From DATBMA01 sp036555105 (GTDB lineage: Bacteria > Actinomycetota > Acidimicrobiia > Spongiisociales > ZC4RG35), in NCBI GenBank assembly GCA_036555105.1, contig DATBMA010000012.1, positions 1 to 11,543 of the forward strand: a DNA stretch of 11,543 bases, read 5' to 3'. The notes beneath the pieces are model-generated. The model made no database searches. It saw nothing but the letters and a program-made list of their open reading frames with translations, and was not told the DNA's origin. Both the position numbers and the translations under genes were made by a program. Shown in pieces: positions 1 to 6,506 of this stretch. Positions within the stretch are counted from its first letter, which is position 1; each line of letters starts with the position of its first letter.

Positions 1-1178
1 TGGGGGGCACCCTGGCCGGCCTCGAGTCGTTGCTCGCACAGAGCTTGCTCCAGCTCGAACCGGATGGCCGTATGCACATGCTGAGCCCGATCAGGGAGTT
101 CTCCCAAGAGCGGCTGTCCACCATGCCGGAGGCCGAGGAGATCCGCAGCCGCCATGCCCGGTTCTTCGTGGAGCTGGCCGAAGCGGCGGAGCCTGCTCTG
201 CGGGACTCGCGCCAGCGGGACACGTTTGCCAGCCTTGGCCGTGACTGGCGCAACGAGCTGTCGGCAATGGACTGGGCGATCGATCGGCGCAGGTTCGACA
301 TCGCCGCATCGATCGTCACCAACACCTGGGTCTTCAGCTGGCAGCTGAACCAACTCGCCTCCCTCTCCGTGAAGGCGGCCCAGATATACGAGCACGATAT
401 GGAGCTCGATCCGCCCCTGCGCTCCCGGCTTCAGTTCGTTGCCGCCGGCATGTATGCAGAAATGGGCGAACACGCCCGCTCGGTGCCCTACGGACGACGT
501 GCTATCGAGACTGCAATCGAGGCAGGCCAACCTGCCACCGAGGCTTGGGCTCACATGATGCTCGCCGCCGGACTGGCAGGCCTCGATGCGCTCGACCCTG
601 AGATCGGCGAGCATGTGGAGGCATCGGTGACCTTGGCAGAACAGGAGGGTGACCCGTTCCTGCTTGCCTACGCCTACAGCTTCCGTGGTTCGATTTTCGG
701 CCTCGCCGGGGATATCCCAGCCTCGCTCCACTGGCACTCTGAGTGCCTACGGCTGGCGCGTAGTCTCGACAGTGACCCTCTCATCGCTCAGGCGTTGAGC
801 CAGCTTGCGATCACTCAGATCCTGGGAGCCGATCTGGCCGGTGCTCGCCAATCGCTCCTCGACGCCGGCGACTCGGTCGGGCGGCTGCAGAGCCTGGAGA
901 TCATCGCGTATCACCTCGACGCCGCCGCCTGGCTGGCATTCCTCGAGGAGGACCCGGTGCGGGCGATGACCGCACTGGGAGCGGCTGAGGCTTCGCGGGC
1001 CCGCAGCGGGATCAGCCGATGGGCAACGGTGGAGATGATCATCGGCGAGACCGCCATGGCAATGGAGAGCATGGACCCCGAGCTGCGCAAGGCCAAGCAG
1101 GCCGGGGCGGCCATGCGGCCGCACGACGCCTTGGCTCTCGCCCTCGCCCGCCACCACGAGTCGAGTCTCACTTCGTGA
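1..1178 (+). CDS. STAND/AfsR-like regulator, C-terminal part (5' truncated by window edge)
   Basis: The reading frame is open from base 3 with no true start, so the gene begins outside the window; the first in-frame TTG at 30 is internal. The visible 391 residues match the C-terminal half of the paralogue at 1360-4023. They begin in the winged-helix end of an NB-ARC ATPase (SLLAQSLLQLEPDGRM, then MLSPIREF, against MLSVIREF in the paralogue). An alpha-helical, TPR-like region follows with YGRRAIE, SQLA, RLQSLE and DPVRAMTALG blocks. The protein ends in GAAMRPHDALALAL just before the stop, with no C-terminal LuxR-type HTH. STAND proteins of this type are nucleotide-dependent signalling switches in the cytoplasm. 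The ligand and output cannot be read from this part. An N-terminal cyclase-like domain and NB-ARC core are expected upstream by analogy only. The family call is firm, the function is not. Confidence 0.85.
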   Translation, partial: GGTLAGLESLLAQSLLQLEPDGRMHMLSPIREFSQERLSTMPEAEEIRSRHARFFVELAEAAEPALRDSRQRDTFASLGRDWRNELSAMDWAIDRRRFDIAASIVTNTWVFSWQLNQLASLSVKAAQIYEHDMELDPPLRSRLQFVAAGMYAEMGEHARSVPYGRRAIETAIEAGQPATEAWAHMMLAAGLAGLDALDPEIGEHVEASVTLAEQEGDPFLLAYAYSFRGSIFGLAGDIPASLHWHSECLRLARSLDSDPLIAQALSQLAITQILGADLAGARQSLLDAGDSVGRLQSLEIIAYHLDAAAWLAFLEEDPVRAMTALGAAEASRARSGISRWATVEMIIGETAMAMESMDPELRKAKQAGAAMRPHDALALALARHHESSLTS

Positions 1179-1260
1179 GCCTCGGGCCTCACGTCTCACG
1201 TCTCACGTCTCACGTCGCACGGTCGCACGGTCTCACGGTCTCACGGTCGCACGGTGAGAC
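1165..1260. repeat. Short tandem repeat array, 4 x 7 bp then 5 x 8 bp, flanked by inverted GTCTCAC/GTGAGAC
   Basis: Four perfect copies of ctcacgt lie at 1188-1215. Five 8-bp copies follow at 1216-1255, in the order cgcacggt, cgcacggt, ctcacggt, ctcacggt, cgcacggt. The unit gains one base (t to gt) and alternates ct/cg at its start. The array is bracketed by gtctcac at 1165-1171, inside the end of the upstream CDS, and its reverse complement gtgagac at 1254-1260. A perfect 5-bp hairpin (ctcac ttc gtgag, 1167-1179) covers the upstream stop codon. There are no spacers, so this is not a CRISPR array. It lies between two tandem paralogues and could be a slippage product, a transcription-end structure or a recombination substrate. 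Confidence 0.85.
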
Positions 1261-1359
1261 TTCGAGGCATCCGGACCTCGCGAGTGCGCAGCCCGAGTGC
1301 CGCTTCACGAAGGCTCCGGTCTAGGTACGTGATACTTGCTACTGAGTACTCTCTTGGCC
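1261..1359. other. Leader region before the second STAND gene
   Basis: No gene is visible here. The stretch 1333-1353 is a degenerate 7-bp series, TACTTGC, TACTGAG and TACTCTC, right before the probable ATG. A weak -10-like GATACT lies at 1331-1336, but I find no -35 at a normal distance (TTCACG at 1304-1309 is 21 bp away). No Shine-Dalgarno sequence precedes ATG 1360, so initiation may be leaderless, coupled or non-canonical. Confidence 0.4.
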
Positions 1360-4023
1360 ATGGTGGGGTCCGAGCAGGCAGCCGCTGACCCGCCACGCCC
1401 TGCCGACTCTCTCCCCACCGGCACGGTCTCCTTCCTCTTCGCCAACGTCGAGGACGCAACCAAGCTGCTGGAGAAGCTCGCCGACACATACGGCTCGATG
1501 TTGGCCACCTACCGGCGCCTCACGGCGGAGTCGGTGACAAGGAACGGAGGCGTCGTATTCGGTTCCGAGGGGGATGGCATCTTCGCCGCATTCCCGCAAG
1601 CGCGGTCGGCGGTCCGGGCAGCGCTGGAGGCCCAGGCCAGCTACGGCCAGGCTGACTGGCCGGCCGGAGGCGTGGTGAGGATCCGGATGGGCGTCCATAC
1701 CGGCACACCGACGCTGATCGGGCGCGACTACACAGGGTTGGACGTGCATCGGACGGCTCGGATCACAGCCGCCGCCTGGGGCGGTCAGGTGCTGCTCTCG
1801 GAGGCGAGCAAGGTCCTGGTCGAGTCTGAGCCGTACGCATGGCGTGATCTCGGATGGTTCGCGATGAAGGGGCTGAGCCGGCCCGAGCACCTGTTCCAGA
1901 TGGATGCAGCCGACCTGCCCAGCGCCTTCCCGGCACCCAAGGCCCGGCCGCGACAGGTCAGCCTCCCGAGCGACATGACGTCATTGATCGGACGGGAGGC
2001 GGATCTGGCGAACGTCTCCCGGCGGTTCACGGAGAAGCGAGACCGGTTGGTCACGCTCACCGGGCCGGGTGGCGTCGGCAAGACCCGCCTGGCCGTCGCC
2101 ATTGCGGGCTTCCTCGACCCCTCCTATCCCGATGGTGTCGTCTTCGTCGATCTCACTACCAAGAATCAGGCCGCCCAGGTCTTGCCGGCCGCCGCCGCCG
2201 CCCTGGGAGTCCCGGGCGACACCAACTCCGATTGGGGAGATGCCATCGTGGACCATCTCGGTAGCCGCAGGATCCTGATGGTCATCGACGGATTCGAACG
2301 GCTGTTGGCGGCAGCGGGTGATGTCGCCAACCTGCTTACTCAGCTCCCGGGCGTGGACTTCCTCGTCACCAGCCGGGCCCCGCTGGGCCTCCCCTCGGAG
2401 TATGAGTTCAAGGTGACGCCGCTGGAGGTGCCAGACCCCTCCCTGACCACTCCGGCCGACATTTCCCAGGCTCCTGCGGTGAGGCTGTTCGTGGAGCGGG
2501 CCCGAGCGGTCCGGCCCGATTTCGTCGTCGACGACGCATCGGCCGCCGCCGTGAGCGAGCTGGTCCGACGGCTGGACGGGCTCCCGCTCTCGATCGAGAT
2601 CGTCGCAGCCCGCACCAGAGTGCTCTCCCCGGAGGCGCTCGTAGGCAGGCTCGATGCCTCCCTCGATCTCGCCTCCGCCGCCCGTGACGTTCCCACCCGC
2701 CAGCGCAGCCTGCGGGCCACGATCGAGTGGAGCCACTCGATGCTCGGTCCCACCGAGCAAACCCTCTTCCGCCGCCTCGGGGTGTTCGTTGCCCCGTGGA
2801 GCTTCGAGGCCGCCGAATTCGTCGGCGCCGACTCCGAGGTGGAAGACGTGCTGTCTGCCCTGGAGAGCCTGGTCAACCAGAGCCTCATCCACATCGAGCC
2901 GAACGGGCGGATGTCGATGCTCTCGGTGATCCGGGAGTTCGCCCGCGAAATGCTGGCGACCGCGCCGGAGGAGGAGTCACTCATCCGGGACCGGCACGCC
3001 GCCTACGAGATCGGCGTCGTGTCCGCAGCCGAGCCCGGCCTGCGCGACGAGCGGCACGCCGAGACTCTGAACCGGCTTGACGACGATTGGCCAGACATCG
3101 GCGCTGCCTCCGAGTGGCTTCTGGCGGAGGGGAAGTTCGAAGCGGCGGCCCAAATCGCCATCGGAGCATGGATCTACGCATGGCAGCGGAACCATCTCAA
3201 GGAAGTTGCGGATGGAGTGGAGATCCTGTATCAGGCGGAGGCCACCCTCCCGCTGCCGGTTCGGGCGAAGGTGAACTTCATAACGGCCGGACTGCTCATG
3301 GAGATGGGTCAGCACGACAAGGCACTCCCCTACGGGCTCAGGGCGATCGAGGTGGCGGTGGAGGCCGGCGACGGCGCCAGTGAGGCCTGGGCGCGGATGA
3401 TGGTCTCGGCCAGCCTTGCTGCCTCCAGCGTGTCCGATCCGGAGATCGTCAAGCACCTCGATCGTGCGATCGATGTGGCGCGAGAGACCGGGGAACTATT
3501 CGTTTTGGGCTGGGTCCTGTCGTCGCGCGGATCGGTGGCGATCATGGAGGGCGACGCCGATGCCGCCGTCTCGTATCAGATGGAAGGCCTCGAAGTCGCC
3601 CGGCTCCTGCAAAACGACTCCCTGATAGTTCAGTGCCTGAGCCAGGCAGCCGCTGCCTACGTGGTCGCCGGTCGACTAGTGGAGGCCCATGCCTGCTTCG
3701 ACGAGGCGTCCGATGCCATCGATCGACTGCAGAGCCTCGAAGAGCTGGCGGGGTGCCTGGAAGTGGCAGCGCTCTGCTCCTTCGTCGAGGGGGACCCGGT
3801 GCGGGCCTTGACCGCCCTCGGCAGCGCCGACGCCACGCGTGCCAAGTTGGGTGTCAAGCGGTGGGCGATGATGGATGCGGCGCTCAGCGAGTCCGGGGTG
3901 TCTGCCGAAAGCCACGATCCCGCCCTGCGGGAGGCCCGCCGCACAGGGGCGGCGATGGACCCTCGCGATGCCCTCGCATTTGCGCTGGAGCCTCACCACC
4001 AACTGGCCGAGAGCCTCAGCTGA
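1360..4023 (+). CDS. Degenerate class III cyclase - NB-ARC ATPase - TPR-like regulator
   Basis: 887 residues from ATG 1360. TTG 1336 is possible, but the cyclase domain usually begins shortly after the start, and neither start has a clear Shine-Dalgarno site. Residues 18-180 form a class III nucleotidyl cyclase fold: PTGTVSFLF, SEGDGIFAAF with D72, and DYTGLDVHRTARI. By eye three canonical residues are changed: first metal Asp to N29, purine-contacting Lys to Gly (GSEGDG), and transition-state Asn to H130. D72, D123 and R134 remain. Residues 204-440 are NB-ARC: Walker A GPGGVGKT (235-242), Walker B ILMVID ending at D310, sensor TSR (337-339) and GLPLSIEI (about 407-414). A winged helix (about 445-530) and a TPR-like region (about 560-870) follow. 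There is no C-terminal HTH. It is probably a cytoplasmic STAND switch with an inactive, sensory cyclase domain. Mycobacterial cyclase/ATPase/LuxR proteins such as Rv0386 are the nearest architecture I know. Ligand and output are unknown. Confidence 0.88.
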   Translation: MVGSEQAAADPPRPADSLPTGTVSFLFANVEDATKLLEKLADTYGSMLATYRRLTAESVTRNGGVVFGSEGDGIFAAFPQARSAVRAALEAQASYGQADWPAGGVVRIRMGVHTGTPTLIGRDYTGLDVHRTARITAAAWGGQVLLSEASKVLVESEPYAWRDLGWFAMKGLSRPEHLFQMDAADLPSAFPAPKARPRQVSLPSDMTSLIGREADLANVSRRFTEKRDRLVTLTGPGGVGKTRLAVAIAGFLDPSYPDGVVFVDLTTKNQAAQVLPAAAAALGVPGDTNSDWGDAIVDHLGSRRILMVIDGFERLLAAAGDVANLLTQLPGVDFLVTSRAPLGLPSEYEFKVTPLEVPDPSLTTPADISQAPAVRLFVERARAVRPDFVVDDASAAAVSELVRRLDGLPLSIEIVAARTRVLSPEALVGRLDASLDLASAARDVPTRQRSLRATIEWSHSMLGPTEQTLFRRLGVFVAPWSFEAAEFVGADSEVEDVLSALESLVNQSLIHIEPNGRMSMLSVIREFAREMLATAPEEESLIRDRHAAYEIGVVSAAEPGLRDERHAETLNRLDDDWPDIGAASEWLLAEGKFEAAAQIAIGAWIYAWQRNHLKEVADGVEILYQAEATLPLPVRAKVNFITAGLLMEMGQHDKALPYGLRAIEVAVEAGDGASEAWARMMVSASLAASSVSDPEIVKHLDRAIDVARETGELFVLGWVLSSRGSVAIMEGDADAAVSYQMEGLEVARLLQNDSLIVQCLSQAAAAYVVAGRLVEAHACFDEASDAIDRLQSLEELAGCLEVAALCSFVEGDPVRALTALGSADATRAKLGVKRWAMMDAALSESGVSAESHDPALREARRTGAAMDPRDALAFALEPHHQLAESLS

Positions 4024-4074
4024 CCCTGGGGGGGCGCCGCCGGCAACCAGATCGACGACGCCTAGGATGGATGC

Positions 4075-4081
4075 AGGAGGT
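4075..4081 (+). promoter_or_regulatory. Perfect Shine-Dalgarno site for a 26-codon gene
   Basis: AGGAGGT is fully complementary to the 16S rRNA 3' end and ends 3 nt before GTG 4085. It decides the start of the small membrane protein: the in-frame ATG at 4067 lies upstream of this site and so cannot use it. Confidence 0.75.
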
Positions 4082-4084
4082 GTA

Positions 4085-4165
4085 GTGAAGAAGCTGCTTC
4101 TCGTCCTGGTGGTGCTGGGCCTGGGCTTCCTGGTCTGGCGCTACTTCAGCGAAGACACCATCTAG
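4085..4165 (+). CDS. Small single-pass membrane protein, 26 residues
   Basis: GTG start at 4085 after a perfect AGGAGGT, stop TAG at 4163-4165. The peptide begins with MKK, has one hydrophobic segment (about residues 4-18, LLLVLVVLGLGFLVW) and a short tail RYFSEDTI. By the positive-inside rule the KK end would be cytoplasmic and the acidic tail outside, though the Arg after the segment weakens this. It lies 61 bp after the STAND gene on the same strand and may share its transcript. Its stop is only 8 bp from the convergent hydrolase stop. It superficially recalls actinobacterial small proteins of the DLW-39 type, but the DLW motif is absent, so I do not assign it there. The start signal makes a real gene likely. 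Function unknown. Confidence 0.6.
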   Translation: MKKLLLVLVVLGLGFLVWRYFSEDTI

Positions 4166-4173
4166 AGGCCTTC

Positions 4174-5073
4174 TCAGGAAGCCAATAGATCCTCGACCGC
4201 TTGGGCGAGTAGTTCAGCATGGGTCCAAGGCAGTTCATGCCTGGCTCCATCGATCTCCACCACCATCACGTCCTTCAACCCGGACGCCAACTGGTACTGC
4301 CACGGAGGGGGAACCAGCTGATCATTGGTGGGGATGACCACCAACGAAGGCTGCAGCACCTCGTCGAGGATCGGCCGGGCATCGAAGCGGAACAAGGCCA
4401 GAGCGGCCTCCGCATAGGCATCCGGGTCGCGTCGATGGGACTCGTCCCAAAGCCAGCGGGAATGCCGCTGCTCGACGGCGCCGACCTTGAGCAGGTAGCT
4501 CGACCGCACCTCCGCTGCCCCCAGCCCGGTGAGACGCTCCCATCCGCGCTGCAGGTAAGTGCCGACCGTCCTCACCCAGCGCCAGGTGTCGGGATGGGCA
4601 GCCATGGTGGCGACCAGCCCGAGCTTGGCCACCAGGTCAGGGCGGCGATGGGCAAGTGCCAAGGCCAGTGCCCCTCCCATCGAGTAGCCGATGACGCCGG
4701 CCTCTCGAATCCCGAGGAGGTCGAGGACAGCTGCCAGCTCGTCAGCCGCCTCCTCCACCTCATAACGGCTCCGCTCGACGGCGGAAAGGCCATGTGACCT
4801 GTGGTCGATCATCACGACTCGATGGCGCTCGGCCAGCATCGGGGCCACCCTGTACCACTCGGCAAGCGAGGACCCGCCGAGGCCGTGAATCAGGACGACC
4901 GGGCTTCCCGAGTCGCCCATCTCCCTCACAAGGAACTCGCGGTCGCCCACGAAGATGGTCCGGCCCGGGATGCGCCACGGGTGCTCTTGCGGAGCGGGAA
5001 AGCGCGGCACGAGGACCGGGCCGAGGAATCGCCAGGCGACGATGGCCCATAGAAGCCTGGTCAGCCACCTCAT
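4174..5073 (-). CDS. Alpha/beta-fold hydrolase with N-terminal membrane segment
   Basis: 299 residues, a usual length for the family. Residues about 3-23 (LLWAIVAWRFLGPVLV) form a hydrophobic anchor or uncleaved signal. The hydrolase core shows the oxyanion-hole motif HGLGG (63-67), IDHRSHGLS (89-97), nucleophile elbow GYSMGG with S131, acid D251 in TNDQLVP and base H279 in GARHELPW. The complete Ser-Asp-His triad argues for an active esterase, lipase or related hydrolase at the inner membrane face. The substrate cannot be inferred. ATG 5073 overlaps the upstream ferredoxin stop in ATGA, so the two are probably translationally coupled; a GGAGA site lies 9 nt upstream (5083-5087). It is the last gene of a three-gene minus-strand unit. 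The fold call is firm, specificity open. Confidence 0.9.
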   Translation of the reverse strand: MRWLTRLLWAIVAWRFLGPVLVPRFPAPQEHPWRIPGRTIFVGDREFLVREMGDSGSPVVLIHGLGGSSLAEWYRVAPMLAERHRVVMIDHRSHGLSAVERSRYEVEEAADELAAVLDLLGIREAGVIGYSMGGALALALAHRRPDLVAKLGLVATMAAHPDTWRWVRTVGTYLQRGWERLTGLGAAEVRSSYLLKVGAVEQRHSRWLWDESHRRDPDAYAEAALALFRFDARPILDEVLQPSLVVIPTNDQLVPPPWQYQLASGLKDVMVVEIDGARHELPWTHAELLAQAVEDLLAS

Positions 5074-5495
5074 GGGTCGAGGTCTCCGACCGCAAACGAG
5101 TGGGCCGCGACAGGGTTCCCCTCGACCAGATGCTGTTGGATGATCTCCTCCATCACCTCAACGGTAACCCCGTGGTACCAGGTGCCCTCCGGATACACCA
5201 CGCAGATCGGCCCCTGTTCGCACACTCGGAGGCAGTCGACCTTGGATCGGAGGACCGACCCCCGCCCGGGCTCGGCCGGGGTGGCCTCGGCGCCGCTATC
5301 GCCTTTCCAGGCCGGAGGAGCGGAAGCCAGGTCGAGCTCTTTCAGCCTGGCCTTCAGGTACTTCCATACCTTCGAAGACTCTTCAAAGGTCGAGCACTTG
5401 GGGTTCGTCTGCTCGGCGCAGAGAAAGACGTGATGGCGGGCGGAGCCGATCGAGAGGGAGGAGGCAATCGCCTCCAAGCGCTCGGGCGGCTCCAT
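5070..5495 (-). CDS. Thioredoxin-like [2Fe-2S] ferredoxin domain protein
   Basis: 141 residues from ATG 5495; an in-frame GTG lies directly before it at 5498, and neither has a strong Shine-Dalgarno site. The N-terminal HHVFLCAEQTNPKC supplies C26 and C34. After a variable middle, SKVDCLRVCEQGPICVVYPE supplies C88 and C92, with a fifth Cys at C98. The spacing C-x7-C ... C-x3-C plus EQGP and YPEGTWYHGVT is characteristic of the thioredoxin-fold [2Fe-2S] ferredoxin family also seen in NuoE-like subunits. Such proteins carry single electrons in the cytoplasm or act as small redox regulators. The electron donor and acceptor are not evident from neighbours. The stop overlaps the hydrolase start by 4 bp. 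The start is 11 bp after the secreted repeat protein's stop, so the three genes probably form one operon. Confidence 0.88.
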   Translation of the reverse strand: MEPPERLEAIASSLSIGSARHHVFLCAEQTNPKCSTFEESSKVWKYLKARLKELDLASAPPAWKGDSGAEATPAEPGRGSVLRSKVDCLRVCEQGPICVVYPEGTWYHGVTVEVMEEIIQQHLVEGNPVAAHSFAVGDLDP

Positions 5496-5506
5496 CACTG
5501 GCCAGC

Positions 5507-6175
5507 CTATCTACGCCCCTGCCACAGCTCCTTCAACTCATCGAGGGTCAGCTGTCCGTCGTCGAGATATTCGGCCGCCGGGCCATTGGGGTCCTTGAGA
5601 AAACTGCCCTCCGGTAGCTGGTCGATCTCCTCCTGGGTTATCACACCATCGTCGAGCAGCGCTCCCAGCCGCAGCCCCAAGCCAAGCCTGCCCAGAAACC
5701 TGGGCGTAGGGCCGGGACCAAGGCCCCGAAATGCCTCCCGCAATTCCTCGGTCGTGATCTGCCCATCTTCCAGGGCTCCGGCCAGCGGACCGTCGGAATC
5801 CTTGAGCGGGTGATTCTCCGGCAGCTGGGCAAGCTCCTCCGCCGTGATCACGCCATCATCGAGAAGCGTGCCGAGCCTGAAGCCCAACCCGAGCCCCCGG
5901 CGGAACGGGTGGGCCCTGACTTCGTCCGCCAAGGCGTCTGTCAGCGCCTGGAGCACCACGTCTGCCTGATCCTGGGTGATGACCCCATCCTCGGCGAGCT
6001 GGTCAAGGGTTTCGGCGATGACGCCTTCACGATCATGCTTGGCAGTGGCAGGGGTCGTTGTGGTCGTCTCTTCGGTCTGGCCGACTCGCGGGGCAGGCGC
6101 CGCCACTGCCGCTCCCACCACCCCACCGGTGACGAGGGCGCCGACGGTCGCGGCCCCGATGATCAACCTGCGCAT
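5507..6175 (-). CDS. Secreted protein with repeated DG-I-T modules
   Basis: 222 residues from ATG 6175, chosen because AAGGAG (plus-strand 6182-6187) lies 6 nt upstream. A longer start at 6214 would put a non-signal-like stretch before the signal peptide. MRR followed by a Gly/Ala/Val-rich hydrophobic run ending AAVAAPAP (residues 1-29) is a signal peptide. A Thr-rich linker (36-42) follows. Five short motifs of the form [DE]DG-[VQ]-[IL]-T occur at 63-68, 106-111, 136-141, 175-180 and 205-210. Residues about 94-149 and 164-218 are an internal duplication (LGLG-RLG-LLDDGVIT ... LKD-(S/P)-(D/N)-GP ... DGQ-T--EL). The motifs resemble the second half of an EF-hand loop but lack its first two acidic positions, so calcium binding is doubtful. 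Likely exported; role unknown. It is first in a unit with a ferredoxin and a hydrolase. Confidence 0.75.
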   Translation of the reverse strand: MRRLIIGAATVGALVTGGVVGAAVAAPAPRVGQTEETTTTTPATAKHDREGVIAETLDQLAEDGVITQDQADVVLQALTDALADEVRAHPFRRGLGLGFRLGTLLDDGVITAEELAQLPENHPLKDSDGPLAGALEDGQITTEELREAFRGLGPGPTPRFLGRLGLGLRLGALLDDGVITQEEIDQLPEGSFLKDPNGPAAEYLDDGQLTLDELKELWQGRR

Positions 6176-6200
6176 ATGGCTCTCCTTCCTGGCTGGGCTC

Positions 6201-6206
6201 AGTATC
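6201..6206 (-). promoter_or_regulatory. Weak -10-like element before the secreted repeat protein
   Basis: On the minus strand GATACT (4 of 6 matches to TATAAT) lies 25 bp upstream of ATG 6175, leaving room for a short leader with the AAGGAG site. No convincing -35 is visible at 16-18 bp. It sits just after the IF-1-like gene's hairpin, which fits a new transcription unit starting here. Confidence 0.25.
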
Positions 6207-6231
6207 AGCCCCAACTGTTAGGCAGCCGTTA

Positions 6232-6247
6232 AGGCCTCGAAAGGCCT
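6232..6247 (-). terminator. Hairpin with UUCG loop after the IF-1-like gene
   Basis: Read on the minus strand, AGGCCT-TTCG-AGGCCT forms a perfect 6-bp stem with a UUCG tetraloop, starting 4 nt after the TGA at 6252-6254. It is followed by TTAAC rather than a full U-tract. GC-rich actinobacterial terminators often lack a long U-run, so termination or mRNA 3'-end stabilisation are both possible. Confidence 0.45.
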
Positions 6248-6251
6248 CGGG

Positions 6252-6506
6252 TCAGTCGATAGGAAGGGGGGGCGGAGCGTCCGCCCGGTGGCGCCACACG
6301 ATGCGCCCCTTGGTGGGGTCATAGCTGGACACCTCGATGTCGACCAGGTCGCCCGGCAGGATCTTGATCTTGCGGCCGCGCCGCATCCGTCCAGCCGTAC
6401 CCGCCGTCACCTCCAAGCCTCCTTCGACCGCAACCCTGAACCTGGCGTTGCGCTCGGCCTTGATGACGGTTCCCCGCATACGGACGTACTCGTCCTGGCC
6501 GCTCAC
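6252..6506 (-). CDS. IF-1-like S1/OB-fold translation factor
   Basis: 84 residues from GTG 6506. Residues 7-72 align along the whole of translation initiation factor IF-1: RMRGTVIKAERNARFRV, VEGGLEVTAGTAGRMRR, IKILPGDLVDIEV and SYDPTKGRIVWRHR correspond to the conserved IF-1 blocks. The usual AHISGKMR is changed to AGTAGRMR, and a proline-rich tail ADAPPPLPID is added. IF-1 binds the 30S A site with IF-2 and IF-3 in the cytoplasm. The canonical actinobacterial infA usually sits in the ribosomal-protein cluster (near rpmJ/rpsM), and no such genes are here. I therefore infer a second, specialised copy rather than the only infA. The GTG start overlaps the RRM gene's stop (GTGA) and no Shine-Dalgarno site is seen, so translation is probably coupled to the RRM gene. 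Confidence 0.85.
   Translation of the reverse strand: MSGQDEYVRMRGTVIKAERNARFRVAVEGGLEVTAGTAGRMRRGRKIKILPGDLVDIEVSSYDPTKGRIVWRHRADAPPPLPID

Noticed and set aside
1188..1255. CRISPR-like array
   Set aside because: Units are 7-8 bp and directly adjacent with no spacers, and no cas gene is nearby.
1981..2892. Long minus-strand open frame (303 codons) inside the STAND gene
   Set aside because: It is antisense to a gene with intact NB-ARC motifs, has no recognisable domain, and long antisense frames are common in GC-rich coding DNA.
1360..4023. Anti-phage STAND (Avs-type) defence gene
   Set aside because: The architecture is cyclase-like domain, NB-ARC and TPR, as in bacterial transcription-type regulators. 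No effector domain such as a nuclease or protease and no other defence gene is present.
3875..4084. N-terminal extension of the 26-residue peptide to a 96-residue protein
   Set aside because: The extension overlaps the end of the STAND gene in another frame, shows no domain, and the perfect AGGAGGT points to GTG 4085.
4166..4186. Bidirectional terminator between the convergent small gene and hydrolase
   Set aside because: Only a 4-bp stem (CTTC/GAAG) with a mismatch above it is formed and there is no U-tract. It is too weak to call.
4219..5813. Overlapping plus-strand open frames of 192 and 339 codons
   Set aside because: They run antisense across the hydrolase, ferredoxin and repeat-protein genes, which have clear domains and start signals, and their translations are low-complexity without motifs.
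5507..6175. True calcium-binding EF-hands in the DG-I-T protein
   Set aside because: The Gly, Ile and terminal Glu spacing fits the second half of an EF loop, but the acidic residues at loop positions 1 and 3 are missing.
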